From the NCBI RefSeq assembly GCF_003999255.1, contig NZ_CP034791.1, positions 1,962,501 to 2,026,500 on the forward strand: 64,000 bases of DNA, given 5' to 3'. Position 1 is the stretch's first letter. Every line of letters begins with the position of its first letter. This stretch comes from Caldicellulosiruptor changbaiensis. GTDB lineage: Bacteria; Bacillota; Thermoanaerobacteria; Caldicellulosiruptorales; Caldicellulosiruptoraceae. Below, in pieces: positions 18,362-27,499 of this stretch. Under the pieces are notes generated by a model, which saw only the letters and a program-made list of their open reading frames with translations, was not told the DNA's origin and searched no databases. The position numbers and the translations under genes were made by a program.

Positions 18362-19306
18362 GTGAGAAAACCTGGTAAAATTGTTATTGTTGGTACTGGT
18401 TTTGTTGGATCTTCAACAGCTTTTGCAATTATGGATGCGGGACTTGCAACAGAGCTTGTTTTGATCGATGTGAACCGCGCAAAAGCTGAAGGAGAGGCAA
18501 TGGATTTAAATCATGGAATATCTTTTGTAAAGCCAGTTAAAATCTGGGCGGGCGATTATGAAGATTGCAAAGATGCAGATATAGTGATTATAACAGCTGG
18601 TGCAAATCAAAAGCCGGGTGAGACAAGGCTTGATTTGACAAAGAAAAATGCACAGGTTACAAAATCGATTGTTGAGAATATTATTAAATATACAAAGGAT
18701 GCCATATTGCTGATGGTGACAAACCCAGTTGATGTCTTGACATACGTTGTGTATAAAGTATCAGGGTTTCCAAAAAATCAGGTTTTGGGCTCTGGGACCG
18801 TTTTAGACAGCTCAAGGTTTAGATATCTTTTGGCACAGCATTGCCAAGTTGATGTGAGAAATGTTCATGCATATATATTAGGTGAACATGGAGACAGCGA
18901 GATTGCAGCATGGAGTCTCACAAACATCGGTGGTGTGAATTTTATGCAAGAGTGTCTGTTATGCGGTAAGAACTGCTCACCTGAGGTCAAAGAGGAAATA
19001 TTCAACAAGGTCAGAAATGCTGCCTATGAAATAATTGGAAGAAAAGGAGCAACTTACTATGCAATTGCTTTAGCAGTAAGAAGAATTGTTGAAGCAATTA
19101 TAAGAGATGAAAACTCAATCTTGCCTGTGTCTTCAGTAGTTGATGATGTATATGGGATAAAGGATGTTGCTTTGTCACTTCCTGCAATTGTGAACAAAAA
19201 TGGAGTTGCAAAAGTTTTTGATATACCTTTGACAGATGAAGAAAAAGAAAAACTAAAAAATTCTGCACAAATTATCAAAAACGTAATAAATTCTCTTGAT
19301 ATTTAG
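18362..19306 (+). CDS. ldh: L-lactate dehydrogenase
   Basis: Reduces pyruvate to lactate with NADH, regenerating NAD+ in fermentation. The Rossmann motif is [12 protein letters not shown], the substrate-binding arginines are in KPGETRLDL and DSSRFRYLL, and the catalytic histidine is in [16 protein letters not shown] start at 18362 follows AGGAGG. The 314-residue length and active-site context favour LDH over malate dehydrogenase. Monocistronic, with its own terminator. Confidence 0.95.
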   Translation: MRKPGKIVIVGTGFVGSSTAFAIMDAGLATELVLIDVNRAKAEGEAMDLNHGISFVKPVKIWAGDYEDCKDADIVIITAGANQKPGETRLDLTKKNAQVTKSIVENIIKYTKDAILLMVTNPVDVLTYVVYKVSGFPKNQVLGSGTVLDSSRFRYLLAQHCQVDVRNVHAYILGEHGDSEIAAWSLTNIGGVNFMQECLLCGKNCSPEVKEEIFNKVRNAAYEIIGRKGATYYAIALAVRRIVEAIIRDENSILPVSSVVDDVYGIKDVALSLPAIVNKNGVAKVFDIPLTDEEKEKLKNSAQIIKNVINSLDI

Positions 19307-19336
19307 ATTAAGTTCGGTTATAAATTTGTAATGGGT

Positions 19337-19370
19337 GGTAAGGTTAAAAGCCTTACCCTTTTTGTTTTAA
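19337..19370 (+). terminator. Terminator of ldh
   Basis: GGTAAGG (19337-19343) pairs with CCTTACC (19351-19357), followed by CTTTTTGTTTT. Confidence 0.8.
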
Positions 19371-19388
19371 CTTCTGGTAAGACATCTG

Positions 19389-19417
19389 TTGCAATTTTAT
19401 TTTGCTCGTGGTAAAAT
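19389..19417 (+). promoter_or_regulatory. Promoter of rpsT
   Basis: TTGCAA at 19389-19394, a 17-base spacer and TAAAAT at 19412-19417, placing the start of transcription about 30 bases ahead of rpsT. Confidence 0.65.
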
Positions 19418-19455
19418 AGCAATTAGTCTTAAATTTTGAGTGGAGGTGAAAAGGG

Positions 19456-19755
19456 TTGGCAAATACAAAATCTGCAAAAAAGAAGATAAAAGTTATAAGA
19501 CGCAGAACTATTGAGAATAAAATTCAAAAGTTTAAGATGAAAAAGGCTATCAAAGAAGTAAAGAAAGCACTTTTAGCAGGTGACATTGAAAAGGCAAAAG
19601 AGCTCTATTCAAAAGCTGCAAAGCTAATTGACCAAACAGCTGCAAAGGGTGTTATCCACAAGAACAATGCCTCAAGGAAGAAGTCAAGATTAATGAAGCT
19701 AATCAACAAGTATGCTGCTTTGTCTACACCACAACCAGAAAAGAAAGCTCAATAA
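19456..19755 (+). CDS. rpsT: Ribosomal protein S20
   Basis: Small-subunit protein that binds 16S rRNA. The N-terminus ANTKSAKKKIKVIRRRT and the RKKSRLMKLIN stretch are diagnostic; the sequence is almost entirely basic helices. The start is TTG at 19456 behind GGAGGTG. E. coli rpsT also uses UUG, where it supports autoregulation. The neighbours holA and comEC, here convergent, are the same genes found beside rpsT in Bacillus. Confidence 0.97.
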   Translation: MANTKSAKKKIKVIRRRTIENKIQKFKMKKAIKEVKKALLAGDIEKAKELYSKAAKLIDQTAAKGVIHKNNASRKKSRLMKLINKYAALSTPQPEKKAQ

Positions 19756-19763
19756 AGAAAAAG

Positions 19764-19800
19764 GGCTGTCCAGCTATTCTCTATTGGATAGCCTTTTTAT
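19764..19800 (+). terminator. Terminator of rpsT
   Basis: GGCTGTCCA (19764-19772) pairs, with one G-U, with TGGATAGCC (19785-19793), followed by TTTTTAT. Confidence 0.8.
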
Positions 19801-19816
19801 ATTTTTTATTACCTTT

Positions 19817-20827
19817 TTATTTGACAATCTGGTACAAAAGCATCTCAAGTGCTGTCTCGTCATCAATTTGTCCTCTTTTGATCATGTATTCATATTCAAT
19901 TGTTCTTTGGATAATATTTCTAATCTTGTCTAATGTAAACGCTTCAGATTGTTTTTTATACTTGTCAACAAAAAACTCAAGTATACCAAGCTGTTTTGCA
20001 ATCTGTTTTTTATTTGTCTCCTGCAACTCTTTCATCATTCCAAGTATTTTAAAATGACGAAGAATAAGAGCAAGAATCTTGCTCACACTTGTTTTAAGTT
20101 GATAAAGTTCTTTTAAATACCTAAAACCACTTTCAACATCCTTTGTCGCAAAAGCGTCAAGCATCTGGAAGATGTGATCCTGTGGATTATCTGTTAAAGT
20201 TTTTAAAATGTCATCATGCATAACTTTACTCCTTTTCCCAAGGTATGAAATGAGCACCTGCAAGTAATTGTATATGAGCATCATATCTTTGTTGTAATGC
20301 ACAATAATCTCCTGTGCCATGTTCTCTGAGATAACTTTGCCTTCCTTTGCCATGATGTTTTGAACCCATTTTATCAAGTCTGGCATAGAAGGAGTTGTAA
20401 ACTCAGCAGAAAATGCTATTGACTTTAAACTGTTGAACAATTTATTTTCTCTTGCTTCATACTCTTTAAAAATTATATAAACTTTATCACTGTTAAAGTC
20501 TTTTAGTCTTTCAACTATAGCAGAGAGATTCAAGTTTGAGTTTGTTGTGCTGAATTTGAAAAAGTTTTTGAATATCAAAACTCGTGGCTGTAAATCAAAT
20601 GATATTGAAATCATCTCGTTTATGATATCGTTGTAGTTTGCCTCCTCGCCATCAAACTTTATAATGTTGTTTATATTGCCATTTACAATTGTCATACTTA
20701 TTCTTTTTGTATACTCATCTATGAGGAAAATCTCTTGACCATAAAAAAGATAAATCTTTTTAAACTCTTTTTTTAGAAGCTGAGAGTTTAACTCTTTTAT
20801 TATCTCTTTTGACTTGTCCATTTTCAA
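19817..20827 (-). CDS. holA: DNA polymerase III delta subunit
   Basis: Clamp-loader subunit that opens the sliding clamp. The 336-residue protein has the family N-terminus (KKIYLFYGQEIFLIDEY), the DLQPRVLIFKNF and PDLIKWVQNIM segments and an all-helical C-terminal domain with LILRHFKILGMMKEL. It starts three bases after the comEC stop. TTG 20827 fits the GAGG site better than the ATG two codons later. Confidence 0.93.
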   Translation of the reverse strand: MKMDKSKEIIKELNSQLLKKEFKKIYLFYGQEIFLIDEYTKRISMTIVNGNINNIIKFDGEEANYNDIINEMISISFDLQPRVLIFKNFFKFSTTNSNLNLSAIVERLKDFNSDKVYIIFKEYEARENKLFNSLKSIAFSAEFTTPSMPDLIKWVQNIMAKEGKVISENMAQEIIVHYNKDMMLIYNYLQVLISYLGKRSKVMHDDILKTLTDNPQDHIFQMLDAFATKDVESGFRYLKELYQLKTSVSKILALILRHFKILGMMKELQETNKKQIAKQLGILEFFVDKYKKQSEAFTLDKIRNIIQRTIEYEYMIKRGQIDDETALEMLLYQIVK

Positions 20828-20830
20828 AAA

Positions 20831-23083
20831 TCACCTCATATAAGGATTTATTAAAACCTCATTTTTGGTCTTTACTATTTTAATTGTACCATTTAAATCT
20901 GTCCTGAATACTTTTATCTTTTTCTTTTTAAGCCTTTGTAAAACATCCTCCGACGGATGTCCAAATATGTTGTTCTTTCCAACAGATATCACTGCCACCT
21001 TTGGAGCAACACTTTCCAAAAATTCTTCAGATGTTGCAGTATTGCTACCATGATGACCAATTTTTAATACAGTTGCCCGAAGGTTAAATTTCTTTATATA
21101 TTCTTTTTCTGACTCATAAGAAGCATCTCCAGTAAAAAGCATACTGAAGTTCCCCAAAACAATCTTCGTGACCACAGACGAATTTGGGTCCCGTTCAATT
21201 GGTGGAAAGAAAAAGACTTTTAAGTCTTTATAAGAAAACCCTTTTAATTTATCAATTAAAACCACATATCTTCCTTTTAATTTTTCAATATTTTCAGTAT
21301 AAACCTCTCTTGATGTTACAATTACACGCACCTTCATCTCATTTAAAAGATAATCAAAATCACCTATGTGGTCGTTATGTTTGTGTGTAAGGACCAAAAC
21401 ATCAATCTTTGAGACATTGTTTTTCAAGATGTATGGCAAAACTATACGCTTGAGAGAACTAAAATCTTCGTTGGTCGGCCCTGTATCAATGAGCATCGAA
21501 AAACCTTTGTATGTTACAAGATTGCTATCCCCTTGTCCTACATCAATCACGCTGATAGTTAGTCTATTGTAGTTTATAACTACCTGTAAAATAAATATTA
21601 GCACAAGAGCTGAAATAGTTGAATACATTAAAAGTTTTATAAATTTTGGAATAACCTTTTTATAAAGTAGGAACAAAATAAGTATGTAGTAGGCAATAAT
21701 TAATCTTTCATCCCAAAATGCAATCTTTATATGTGAAAATCTCATATGCGAAAGCTGGGAAACCCAAATTAAAACTTTGACAACTACTAATAGCACCCAC
21801 TTCAACACAATGAAGTCTATTCCAAATAGTAAAAGTATGTAATACACAAGTCCTATAGGTACCAGCGCTCCTGCTAAGGGCACTGCAATGAGATTTGTCA
21901 AAAAGGAAATCAATGAAACTTCACAAAAGTAGTAAGCTAAAAGTGGCAAAATCAAAATTTGGGCTGAGACTGAAACTGCGCAAAGTGAAGATATACTTGT
22001 AGGAACTTTGACCTTTATAAAATACTCATATATTCTTCTGTAAAAAATTACTATAGAGAGCACACTTAAAAAAGAGAGCTGAAATCCAATGTCAAAAAGG
22101 TAAAGAGGATTTATAACCAGCATTAAAACTGCGGCTACTGCTAAACTATTTAATGTGTCTGGATTTCTATATATTATCCTCCCAAGATAATATATTATTG
22201 CCATAATAGAGGCTCTCACAACTGAGGGAGAAAGACCTGTTATGATTGCAAATATGACTATGATGCCAATTATTATCAGATTTACTCCTCTTCCGTAAAC
22301 TTTTAAAACTTTTCTGAATAAAACCTCAATAAACGCACAAAGCACACCCACATTTCCACCTGAAACAGCAAGAAGATGCGCAAGCCCACTTCTTTGAAAA
22401 TCCTTGTAAACGTCATCAGGAATTGTAGATTTGTTCCCAAGGATTAAACCATTTAAAAGTGATGATATTTCAGTTTTAAAAGAAGTATTTATAAGATGGT
22501 TTAATTTGCTTGAGAACATGTTAAGATAAGTTAGAATATTGTGAGATGCAGAAACAATATATAGCTTTTTAGCATAAAGAGTATATAAAGCACCTTTAGC
22601 TTTTAAGTATTCCTTATAATCAAATCCATACCTGCTCGTCTTTCCTTTCGGTATCTTCAATTTGCCATATACCTTTACAATATCTCCATAATAAAAATTT
22701 TTCCCTGTATTAGTGGTAATTCTTATGTTTACATACCTCTTATTTACTCTTGTCTTTAAATAAAAAGAAACCTTGTCCTTGCTAATCTCTGGAAACGAAG
22801 AAACCTTACCAATAATAATAACTTCTTTATTATCTAAGGAAACTTCTGGCTCAAAAAAGTTAAAGATATAAAATGTTCTAAAAGAAGCATATACAAAAAG
22901 ACCTATTGCTAACAGAAAGAGAATCATATCAATTTTTTCTTTTAAAAAATAGAAATTTAAAGTGAAAAAGCCAAATGTCAATACAACAAGGAAAGTAAAT
23001 AACAGACTAATGGTGGATAAATTTTTGCCAAGCATAATGCCAATAATTAGAAATACAGCCAAAAACAAAGCGTCTCTTCTCAT
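20831..23083 (-). CDS. comEC: DNA uptake channel / ComEC-Rec2 competence protein
   Basis: A 750-residue membrane protein that carries single-stranded DNA across the membrane in transformation. The order is an N-terminal OB-like domain, the Competence membrane domain (NGLILGNKSTIPDDVYKDFQ, then SGLAHLLAVSGGNVG, near residues 205-250) and a C-terminal metallo-beta-lactamase domain (VGQGDSNLV, LTHKHNDHIGDFDYL, IGHHGSNTATS). The metal histidines look intact, so the nuclease-like domain may be active. Its ATG overlaps the stop of the upstream PHP gene (ATGA). Confidence 0.95.
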   Translation of the reverse strand: MRRDALFLAVFLIIGIMLGKNLSTISLLFTFLVVLTFGFFTLNFYFLKEKIDMILFLLAIGLFVYASFRTFYIFNFFEPEVSLDNKEVIIIGKVSSFPEISKDKVSFYLKTRVNKRYVNIRITTNTGKNFYYGDIVKVYGKLKIPKGKTSRYGFDYKEYLKAKGALYTLYAKKLYIVSASHNILTYLNMFSSKLNHLINTSFKTEISSLLNGLILGNKSTIPDDVYKDFQRSGLAHLLAVSGGNVGVLCAFIEVLFRKVLKVYGRGVNLIIIGIIVIFAIITGLSPSVVRASIMAIIYYLGRIIYRNPDTLNSLAVAAVLMLVINPLYLFDIGFQLSFLSVLSIVIFYRRIYEYFIKVKVPTSISSLCAVSVSAQILILPLLAYYFCEVSLISFLTNLIAVPLAGALVPIGLVYYILLLFGIDFIVLKWVLLVVVKVLIWVSQLSHMRFSHIKIAFWDERLIIAYYILILFLLYKKVIPKFIKLLMYSTISALVLIFILQVVINYNRLTISVIDVGQGDSNLVTYKGFSMLIDTGPTNEDFSSLKRIVLPYILKNNVSKIDVLVLTHKHNDHIGDFDYLLNEMKVRVIVTSREVYTENIEKLKGRYVVLIDKLKGFSYKDLKVFFFPPIERDPNSSVVTKIVLGNFSMLFTGDASYESEKEYIKKFNLRATVLKIGHHGSNTATSEEFLESVAPKVAVISVGKNNIFGHPSEDVLQRLKKKKIKVFRTDLNGTIKIVKTKNEVLINPYMR

Positions 23084-23919
23084 CTTCCTGCTACCTTTCT
23101 TTCCAGCTCCTCTAAAATCCTTACTTCTATATTCAAATTACCTCTGCCAATTCCTATCTCAATATCAGGTTTGTTAGCTCCGTGAAAATCACTTCCGCCG
23201 CTTACAACAAAGTCAAGCTTTCTTGCAATCTCCAAAAGTTCTCTTGTCTCTTTTTCTGTGTGCTCCGAATGAAAAACTTCAATTCCGTCTAAGCCATATT
23301 CTTTTAGCTCTTCGAATACATTTTCTGGACCCTCTTCAAGGTACAAATATTTGTGAGGATGTGCTAAGATGGCAATTCCTTTTGCTTCTTTTATAGCCCC
23401 AATTGCTTCATATGGCTTTAGTTTTTCCTTTTTTACATATGCAGGCTTTCCAAAACCCAAAAGATTTTCAAACACAGCCTTTGTACTGTCAAAATATCCC
23501 TTTTGAACAAGTACACGTGCAATATGAGGTCTTCCTATCACCTCACCTGAGGCAACCTTCTCAACATCTTCCATTGAAATGTCGTATCCCATTTTTCTGA
23601 GTTTTTCTATTATCTTTGGGTTTCTCTCTTTTCTGAATCCCTCAAGCATTTTTAATTTCTCTTGCAATAAAGTATTGTCAACATCTATAAAAAGTCCTAA
23701 TATGTGCATCTCAATCTCAAAATCTGCGCTAATTTCAACCCCGCTTATAATTTTTAGACCAATCTCCTGTCCTTTTTTCAAAGCAATCTTCACACCATCT
23801 GTTGTGTCATGATCAGTAATTGCAATAGCAAAAAGTCCCTTTTCCTTTGCAAGCTCAACAACATCCTCTGGCGAATATGTTCCATCTGAAAAAGTTGTAT
23901 GGACGTGCAAGTCTATCAA
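23080..23919 (-). CDS. PHP-domain phosphoesterase (YciV/TrpH type)
   Basis: A 279-residue protein with the four PHP metal motifs: DLHVHTTFSDGTYSPED at the N-terminus, ITDHDTTDGV, AHPHKYLYLEE and VSGGSDFHGANKPDIEIG. Family members hydrolyse 3',5'-bisphosphonucleotides or act as 5'-3' exoribonucleases (RNase AM). It is translationally coupled to comEC by an ATGA overlap. TTG start at 23919 follows GAGGTG. Confidence 0.9.
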   Translation of the reverse strand: MIDLHVHTTFSDGTYSPEDVVELAKEKGLFAIAITDHDTTDGVKIALKKGQEIGLKIISGVEISADFEIEMHILGLFIDVDNTLLQEKLKMLEGFRKERNPKIIEKLRKMGYDISMEDVEKVASGEVIGRPHIARVLVQKGYFDSTKAVFENLLGFGKPAYVKKEKLKPYEAIGAIKEAKGIAILAHPHKYLYLEEGPENVFEELKEYGLDGIEVFHSEHTEKETRELLEIARKLDFVVSGGSDFHGANKPDIEIGIGRGNLNIEVRILEELERKVAGR

Positions 23920-23970
23920 AACATTCTCACCTCTTTTTCCAAACTATTATATCGCAAATATTAAATATTG

Positions 23971-23997
23971 AAAAAGGCGGTCAAAAAATGACCACCT
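23971..23997 (-). terminator. Terminator after the FAD dehydrogenase gene
   Basis: On the minus strand AGGTGGTCA and TGACCGCCT form a stem followed by TTTTT. Confidence 0.75.
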
Positions 23998-24016
23998 CTG
24001 CCAAAAAATCATTTTT

Positions 24017-25399
24017 TTATAGCTTTGCTGCAATATCTCTTGCAATCAAAACACCGTTTACACTTGCCTGCATAAGCCCCCTTGTAATTCCTGCACCATC
24101 GCCTCCAAAATAAAGGTTCTGGATTGTTGTACATTCAAAGTTCTGCTTTACTTTTACTTCATTTGAATAAAACTTTACTTCAACCCCATAAAGAAGAGTG
24201 TCAAACGACGCAACACCCTGGACAACATAGTCTAAAGCCTCTATCATCTCTTTTATATCAAGCATAATTCTGTAAGGCAAAACAAGGCTCAAATCCCCTG
24301 CAACTGCATCTTGCAATGTAGGAACAACAGAGTTTCTCCTTATTCTCTCTTCGTTAGACCTTCTTCCTCTAATAAAGTCACCATACCGCTGCACAAGAAC
24401 TTTGCCACCAGATAGCATATTCGCAAGTTCTGCAATGTACTTTCCATATTTTATACTGTCTTTGAACGGATCTGTAAAGTGTTTCGAGACAAGCAATGCA
24501 AAGTTTGTATTGTCGCTTTTGATGTTCTTATAGCTGTGGCCGTTTACAACTGCCAAGTTGTCATAGTGCTCAACTGCAACATAGCCGCCCGGGTTCATAC
24601 AAAATGTCCTTACTTTGTCATCAAAGGTTTTTGTATAATAAATAAATTTGCTTTCATACAGGTGCTCAGTAATGCCCTTCCAAATGTGATTAGGTGTTTC
24701 AACTCTAACACCTATGTCAACTCTATTGTTATCACACGGAATATTGTACTTTTCTATTACTTTAGAAAGCCAACTTGCACCCTCACGACCAACGCATACA
24801 ACCACATTTTTCCCAAAGTAGCTTTTTTCATCCTCTGCTATAACACCTATAACCTTGTTATTTTCAACTATCAAGTCTTTGACAGCAGTTTTAAATTTTA
24901 TCTCCACATTGTTGTTTAAAAGAAAATCTTGAAGTCTTTTATATATCTTTTTTGCCTCTTCAGTACCCAAATGCCTTATTGGACTTTCAACAAGCATGAG
25001 GTTGGCAACAGTTGCCTTTCTTTTTATCTCTTCAATGACTTGACTATTCGTGCCATAAACCTTTGTATCAGCCCCATTTTCAAGGTAGATATTGTCTACG
25101 TATTTTATCAGCTCATACGCTTTGCTTTGGCCAACATATTCTTGAATTCTTCCTCCTACGTTTGGAGAAAGCGAAAGTTTCCCATCAGAAAAAGCCCCCG
25201 CACCCGAAAAGCCTGTTGTTATATTGCAAGGTTTGCAATTTGCGCATACATTTGTAATTCTTTTTGGACACTCACGTGACTCAATGTCTCTTCCTTTTTC
25301 AAACATAATTATCTTTGCATCTTTGTTTTGTTTTACAAGCTCATATGCAGTAAATATACCACATGGACCTGCTCCTACAATGATAACATCGTACTTCAT
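24017..25399 (-). CDS. FAD-dependent dehydrogenase (COG2509 type)
   Basis: A 460-residue cytoplasmic flavoprotein. The dinucleotide-binding motif VGAGPCGIFTAYEL opens the protein, followed by FEKGRDIESRECPKR and a CANCKPC cysteine cluster, and FGGDGAGITRGLMQA at the C-terminus closes the FAD site. This matches the uncharacterised FAD-dependent dehydrogenase group widespread in Firmicutes. Substrate unknown. ATG at 25399; the gene stands alone, with a terminator behind it. Confidence 0.88.
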   Translation of the reverse strand: MKYDVIIVGAGPCGIFTAYELVKQNKDAKIIMFEKGRDIESRECPKRITNVCANCKPCNITTGFSGAGAFSDGKLSLSPNVGGRIQEYVGQSKAYELIKYVDNIYLENGADTKVYGTNSQVIEEIKRKATVANLMLVESPIRHLGTEEAKKIYKRLQDFLLNNNVEIKFKTAVKDLIVENNKVIGVIAEDEKSYFGKNVVVCVGREGASWLSKVIEKYNIPCDNNRVDIGVRVETPNHIWKGITEHLYESKFIYYTKTFDDKVRTFCMNPGGYVAVEHYDNLAVVNGHSYKNIKSDNTNFALLVSKHFTDPFKDSIKYGKYIAELANMLSGGKVLVQRYGDFIRGRRSNEERIRRNSVVPTLQDAVAGDLSLVLPYRIMLDIKEMIEALDYVVQGVASFDTLLYGVEVKFYSNEVKVKQNFECTTIQNLYFGGDGAGITRGLMQASVNGVLIARDIAAKL

Positions 25400-25488
25400 T
25401 TCTGTTTTTCACCCTTTTGAAATTTAAATTCTCTTTGAAATATTACATCAAAATGGGACATTTGTCTATCATAATTTTACACACTTTT

Positions 25489-25516
25489 TTAACATAAAAG
25501 AAAAGAAAAATATATA
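25489..25516 (+). promoter_or_regulatory. Possible promoter of the secreted coiled-coil protein gene
   Basis: TTAACA (25489-25494), a 16-base spacer and TATATA (25511-25516). The region is AT-rich, so this is weak. Confidence 0.35.
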
Positions 25517-25573
25517 TGTATGGGGTATTATATAAGTTAAGAAGAGAAAATTTAACAAGGAGGTTTATTCCTT

Positions 25574-26644
25574 ATGAAAAGAAAGTTTGTCACTTTGCTA
25601 ATAGTTCTGGTATTCGGACTTTCAATAATACTACCTGTTTTTGCAGAGGGAAACACAACTTCATCAGTTGCAACAAATAATCAAACTGTAGTCAGTGCAA
25701 CGTATACCACAACAGTAAGCTCAACTTATCAAACAACTACAAACACCACCAGTTCTTCAACATCATCGACAACCTATAACTCTACTTATAGCGTAAGCAC
25801 TCCAGAGGTTATTCCACCAATTAGCAATGATAATATAACCATTAAAGAGTCTGAAAAGTTAACAAAAGAACAAAAGAAGAATATCTCCAAGTTAATATTA
25901 CAAATCAATCAGCTGAAATCAAAATTTAATAAAATCAACGCTGAGGTAAATCATTTGCGTGCAAAAATTAACAGTTATATCGCAGCTGCTCAAAGATACG
26001 ACAAAAAGTTCTTTAATCAAGAGCTGCAAAAGATAATCAATGAGGCAAATAAACTAATTTCCCAAATTAAAAAAGAAATAAATAATAAAAAGCTTTCATC
26101 CTCACAAATTGATGAGTACTCAAAACAGCTTACCCAAAAATTAAATGACCTTAAAGTCTACCAAGAAGCTTACAAAAATGAAAATGAAGCAACTGTGGCA
26201 CAAGCTGTTTACCAAATAAAGCTTTTAGCGGACCAAGTCCAGCCAACTGTAAAAGATAAGGTATATCAAATAGAACAAATAAACAATCAAATAAAGATAA
26301 AGACAAAAGAATATGAACAAGCTAAAAAAGAAAATAACTATAACAAGATGGTAGCTACGTTGAATGAGTTAATTGCCCTCTATCAGCAAAAGGTTGATAA
26401 AATTACCGAAGTTAAGAATTTATATACAGACATCTTGACAAAGATTGAAAATATAGTGAAGAACTCTTTAAAGCTGCCAGTTCAAAATAAGAACCATAAT
26501 ATTCAAAAGGAACAAAATAAAGAAAAAGAAAAAGAACGGGTACTAAATAAGAATCAAAACATTCAGGAAGAACAGAATAGAGAAAAAGAGAGAGAAAAAG
26601 AAAAAAATAAGAATGAGAATAAAGGTAACGGAAAGAAAAAGTGA
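25574..26644 (+). CDS. Secreted coiled-coil protein of unknown function
   Basis: ATG at 25574 follows a strong AGGAGG. A signal peptide ends near VFAEG. A Ser/Thr/Tyr-rich linker (about residues 25-85) leads to a long coiled coil (about 95-285; QLKSKFNKINAEVNHLRAKI). The C-terminal 45 residues are almost all Lys, Glu, Asn and Gln and contain a repeated unit, NKNHNIQKEQNKEKEKE then NKNQNIQEEQNREKERE. No catalytic motif is visible. An extracellular wall-associated scaffold seems likely. Monocistronic, closed by a strong terminator. Confidence 0.75.
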   Translation: MKRKFVTLLIVLVFGLSIILPVFAEGNTTSSVATNNQTVVSATYTTTVSSTYQTTTNTTSSSTSSTTYNSTYSVSTPEVIPPISNDNITIKESEKLTKEQKKNISKLILQINQLKSKFNKINAEVNHLRAKINSYIAAAQRYDKKFFNQELQKIINEANKLISQIKKEINNKKLSSSQIDEYSKQLTQKLNDLKVYQEAYKNENEATVAQAVYQIKLLADQVQPTVKDKVYQIEQINNQIKIKTKEYEQAKKENNYNKMVATLNELIALYQQKVDKITEVKNLYTDILTKIENIVKNSLKLPVQNKNHNIQKEQNKEKEKERVLNKNQNIQEEQNREKEREKEKNKNENKGNGKKK

Positions 26645-26723
26645 GATTAATATCAAAATATAAAAACTGCTCCCCTCAAATAAAGAAGAAATAATATATA
26701 ATATGGTTGTTGTACAAAAAGAT

Positions 26724-26756
26724 AGGTGTATACCTTACCTAAGAAGGTATACACCT
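26724..26756. terminator. Bidirectional terminator
   Basis: A perfect 13-base stem, AGGTGTATACCTT and AAGGTATACACCT, with a 7-base loop and T-rich flanks on both strands. It separates two convergent genes. Confidence 0.9.
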
Positions 26757-27498
26757 AATTTTTTTCTATCAAATACTTCCAATATTTCTTTGGCATATTT
26801 TGCCGTTGTAATTTTAAATTCTTTCTTTCTTCAATTGCCATCGTCTTGAAATAAAGTTTCCACAGCTTTTGATACAAATTCTCATTATCTGAAAAGCTTG
26901 CATTTAAATTCATCCCATTGAGGAACTTTATCATTCTGGTATCATAAATCGAGAGTTTGCTCCTTTTTTTGTCATGTATGATCCATTTGAAACTCTTCAA
27001 CCTCTCTTTGAAAAAGTAAGAAATGGGAACCAAGATATCATTTGTAGGTTCAAATTGAGCATAAAGTACTCCACCCTTTATTTCATTAAACCTCATAAGC
27101 CCCATATACTTTCCTATTTCTCTGCTTACATTCTTGGATGCCTTTTCAACAAAATTGACAACATCATCATGGTAAAGATACTTAACTTTTTTGCCGTGTT
27201 TTAAAATAAGCTTTATATACTTATAGATATACGTTTCTTTGTTTTGAGCTTCAGATAGAAAACAATAATATATCTTTTTAAAAGTAACCTTATCAGAAGC
27301 ATTTATTACCTTTTGCCGAAGTTCCTGACTTCTATTTTTATCCAAAGCTACATAGACTGGATTATCAAAAAACATGGGCTGATATTTATCTTTTTCTACA
27401 ATGACAACTTCATCTTCATTAATATGTGTGGATAAAATCTCATCTATACACGTTAAAAGCCCTTCGAATGTCCCATCATACAAAAAAACATTATACAT
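26755..27498 (-). CDS. TIGR03915-type DNA-metabolism protein
   Basis: A 247-residue partner of the radical SAM gene that precedes it by one base. The opening VFLYDGTFEGLLTCIDEI and the later YMGLMRFNEIKGGVLYAQFEP and FKWIIHDKKRSKLSIYD segments fit the family found paired with TIGR03916 radical SAM proteins and, in some genomes, with a uracil-DNA glycosylase-like domain. It is proposed to act in DNA repair or modification; no biochemical role is settled as far as I know. Here the glycosylase part is absent. Confidence 0.8.
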   Translation of the reverse strand: MYNVFLYDGTFEGLLTCIDEILSTHINEDEVVIVEKDKYQPMFFDNPVYVALDKNRSQELRQKVINASDKVTFKKIYYCFLSEAQNKETYIYKYIKLILKHGKKVKYLYHDDVVNFVEKASKNVSREIGKYMGLMRFNEIKGGVLYAQFEPTNDILVPISYFFKERLKSFKWIIHDKKRSKLSIYDTRMIKFLNGMNLNASFSDNENLYQKLWKLYFKTMAIEERKNLKLQRQNMPKKYWKYLIEKN

Positions 27499-27499
27499 T

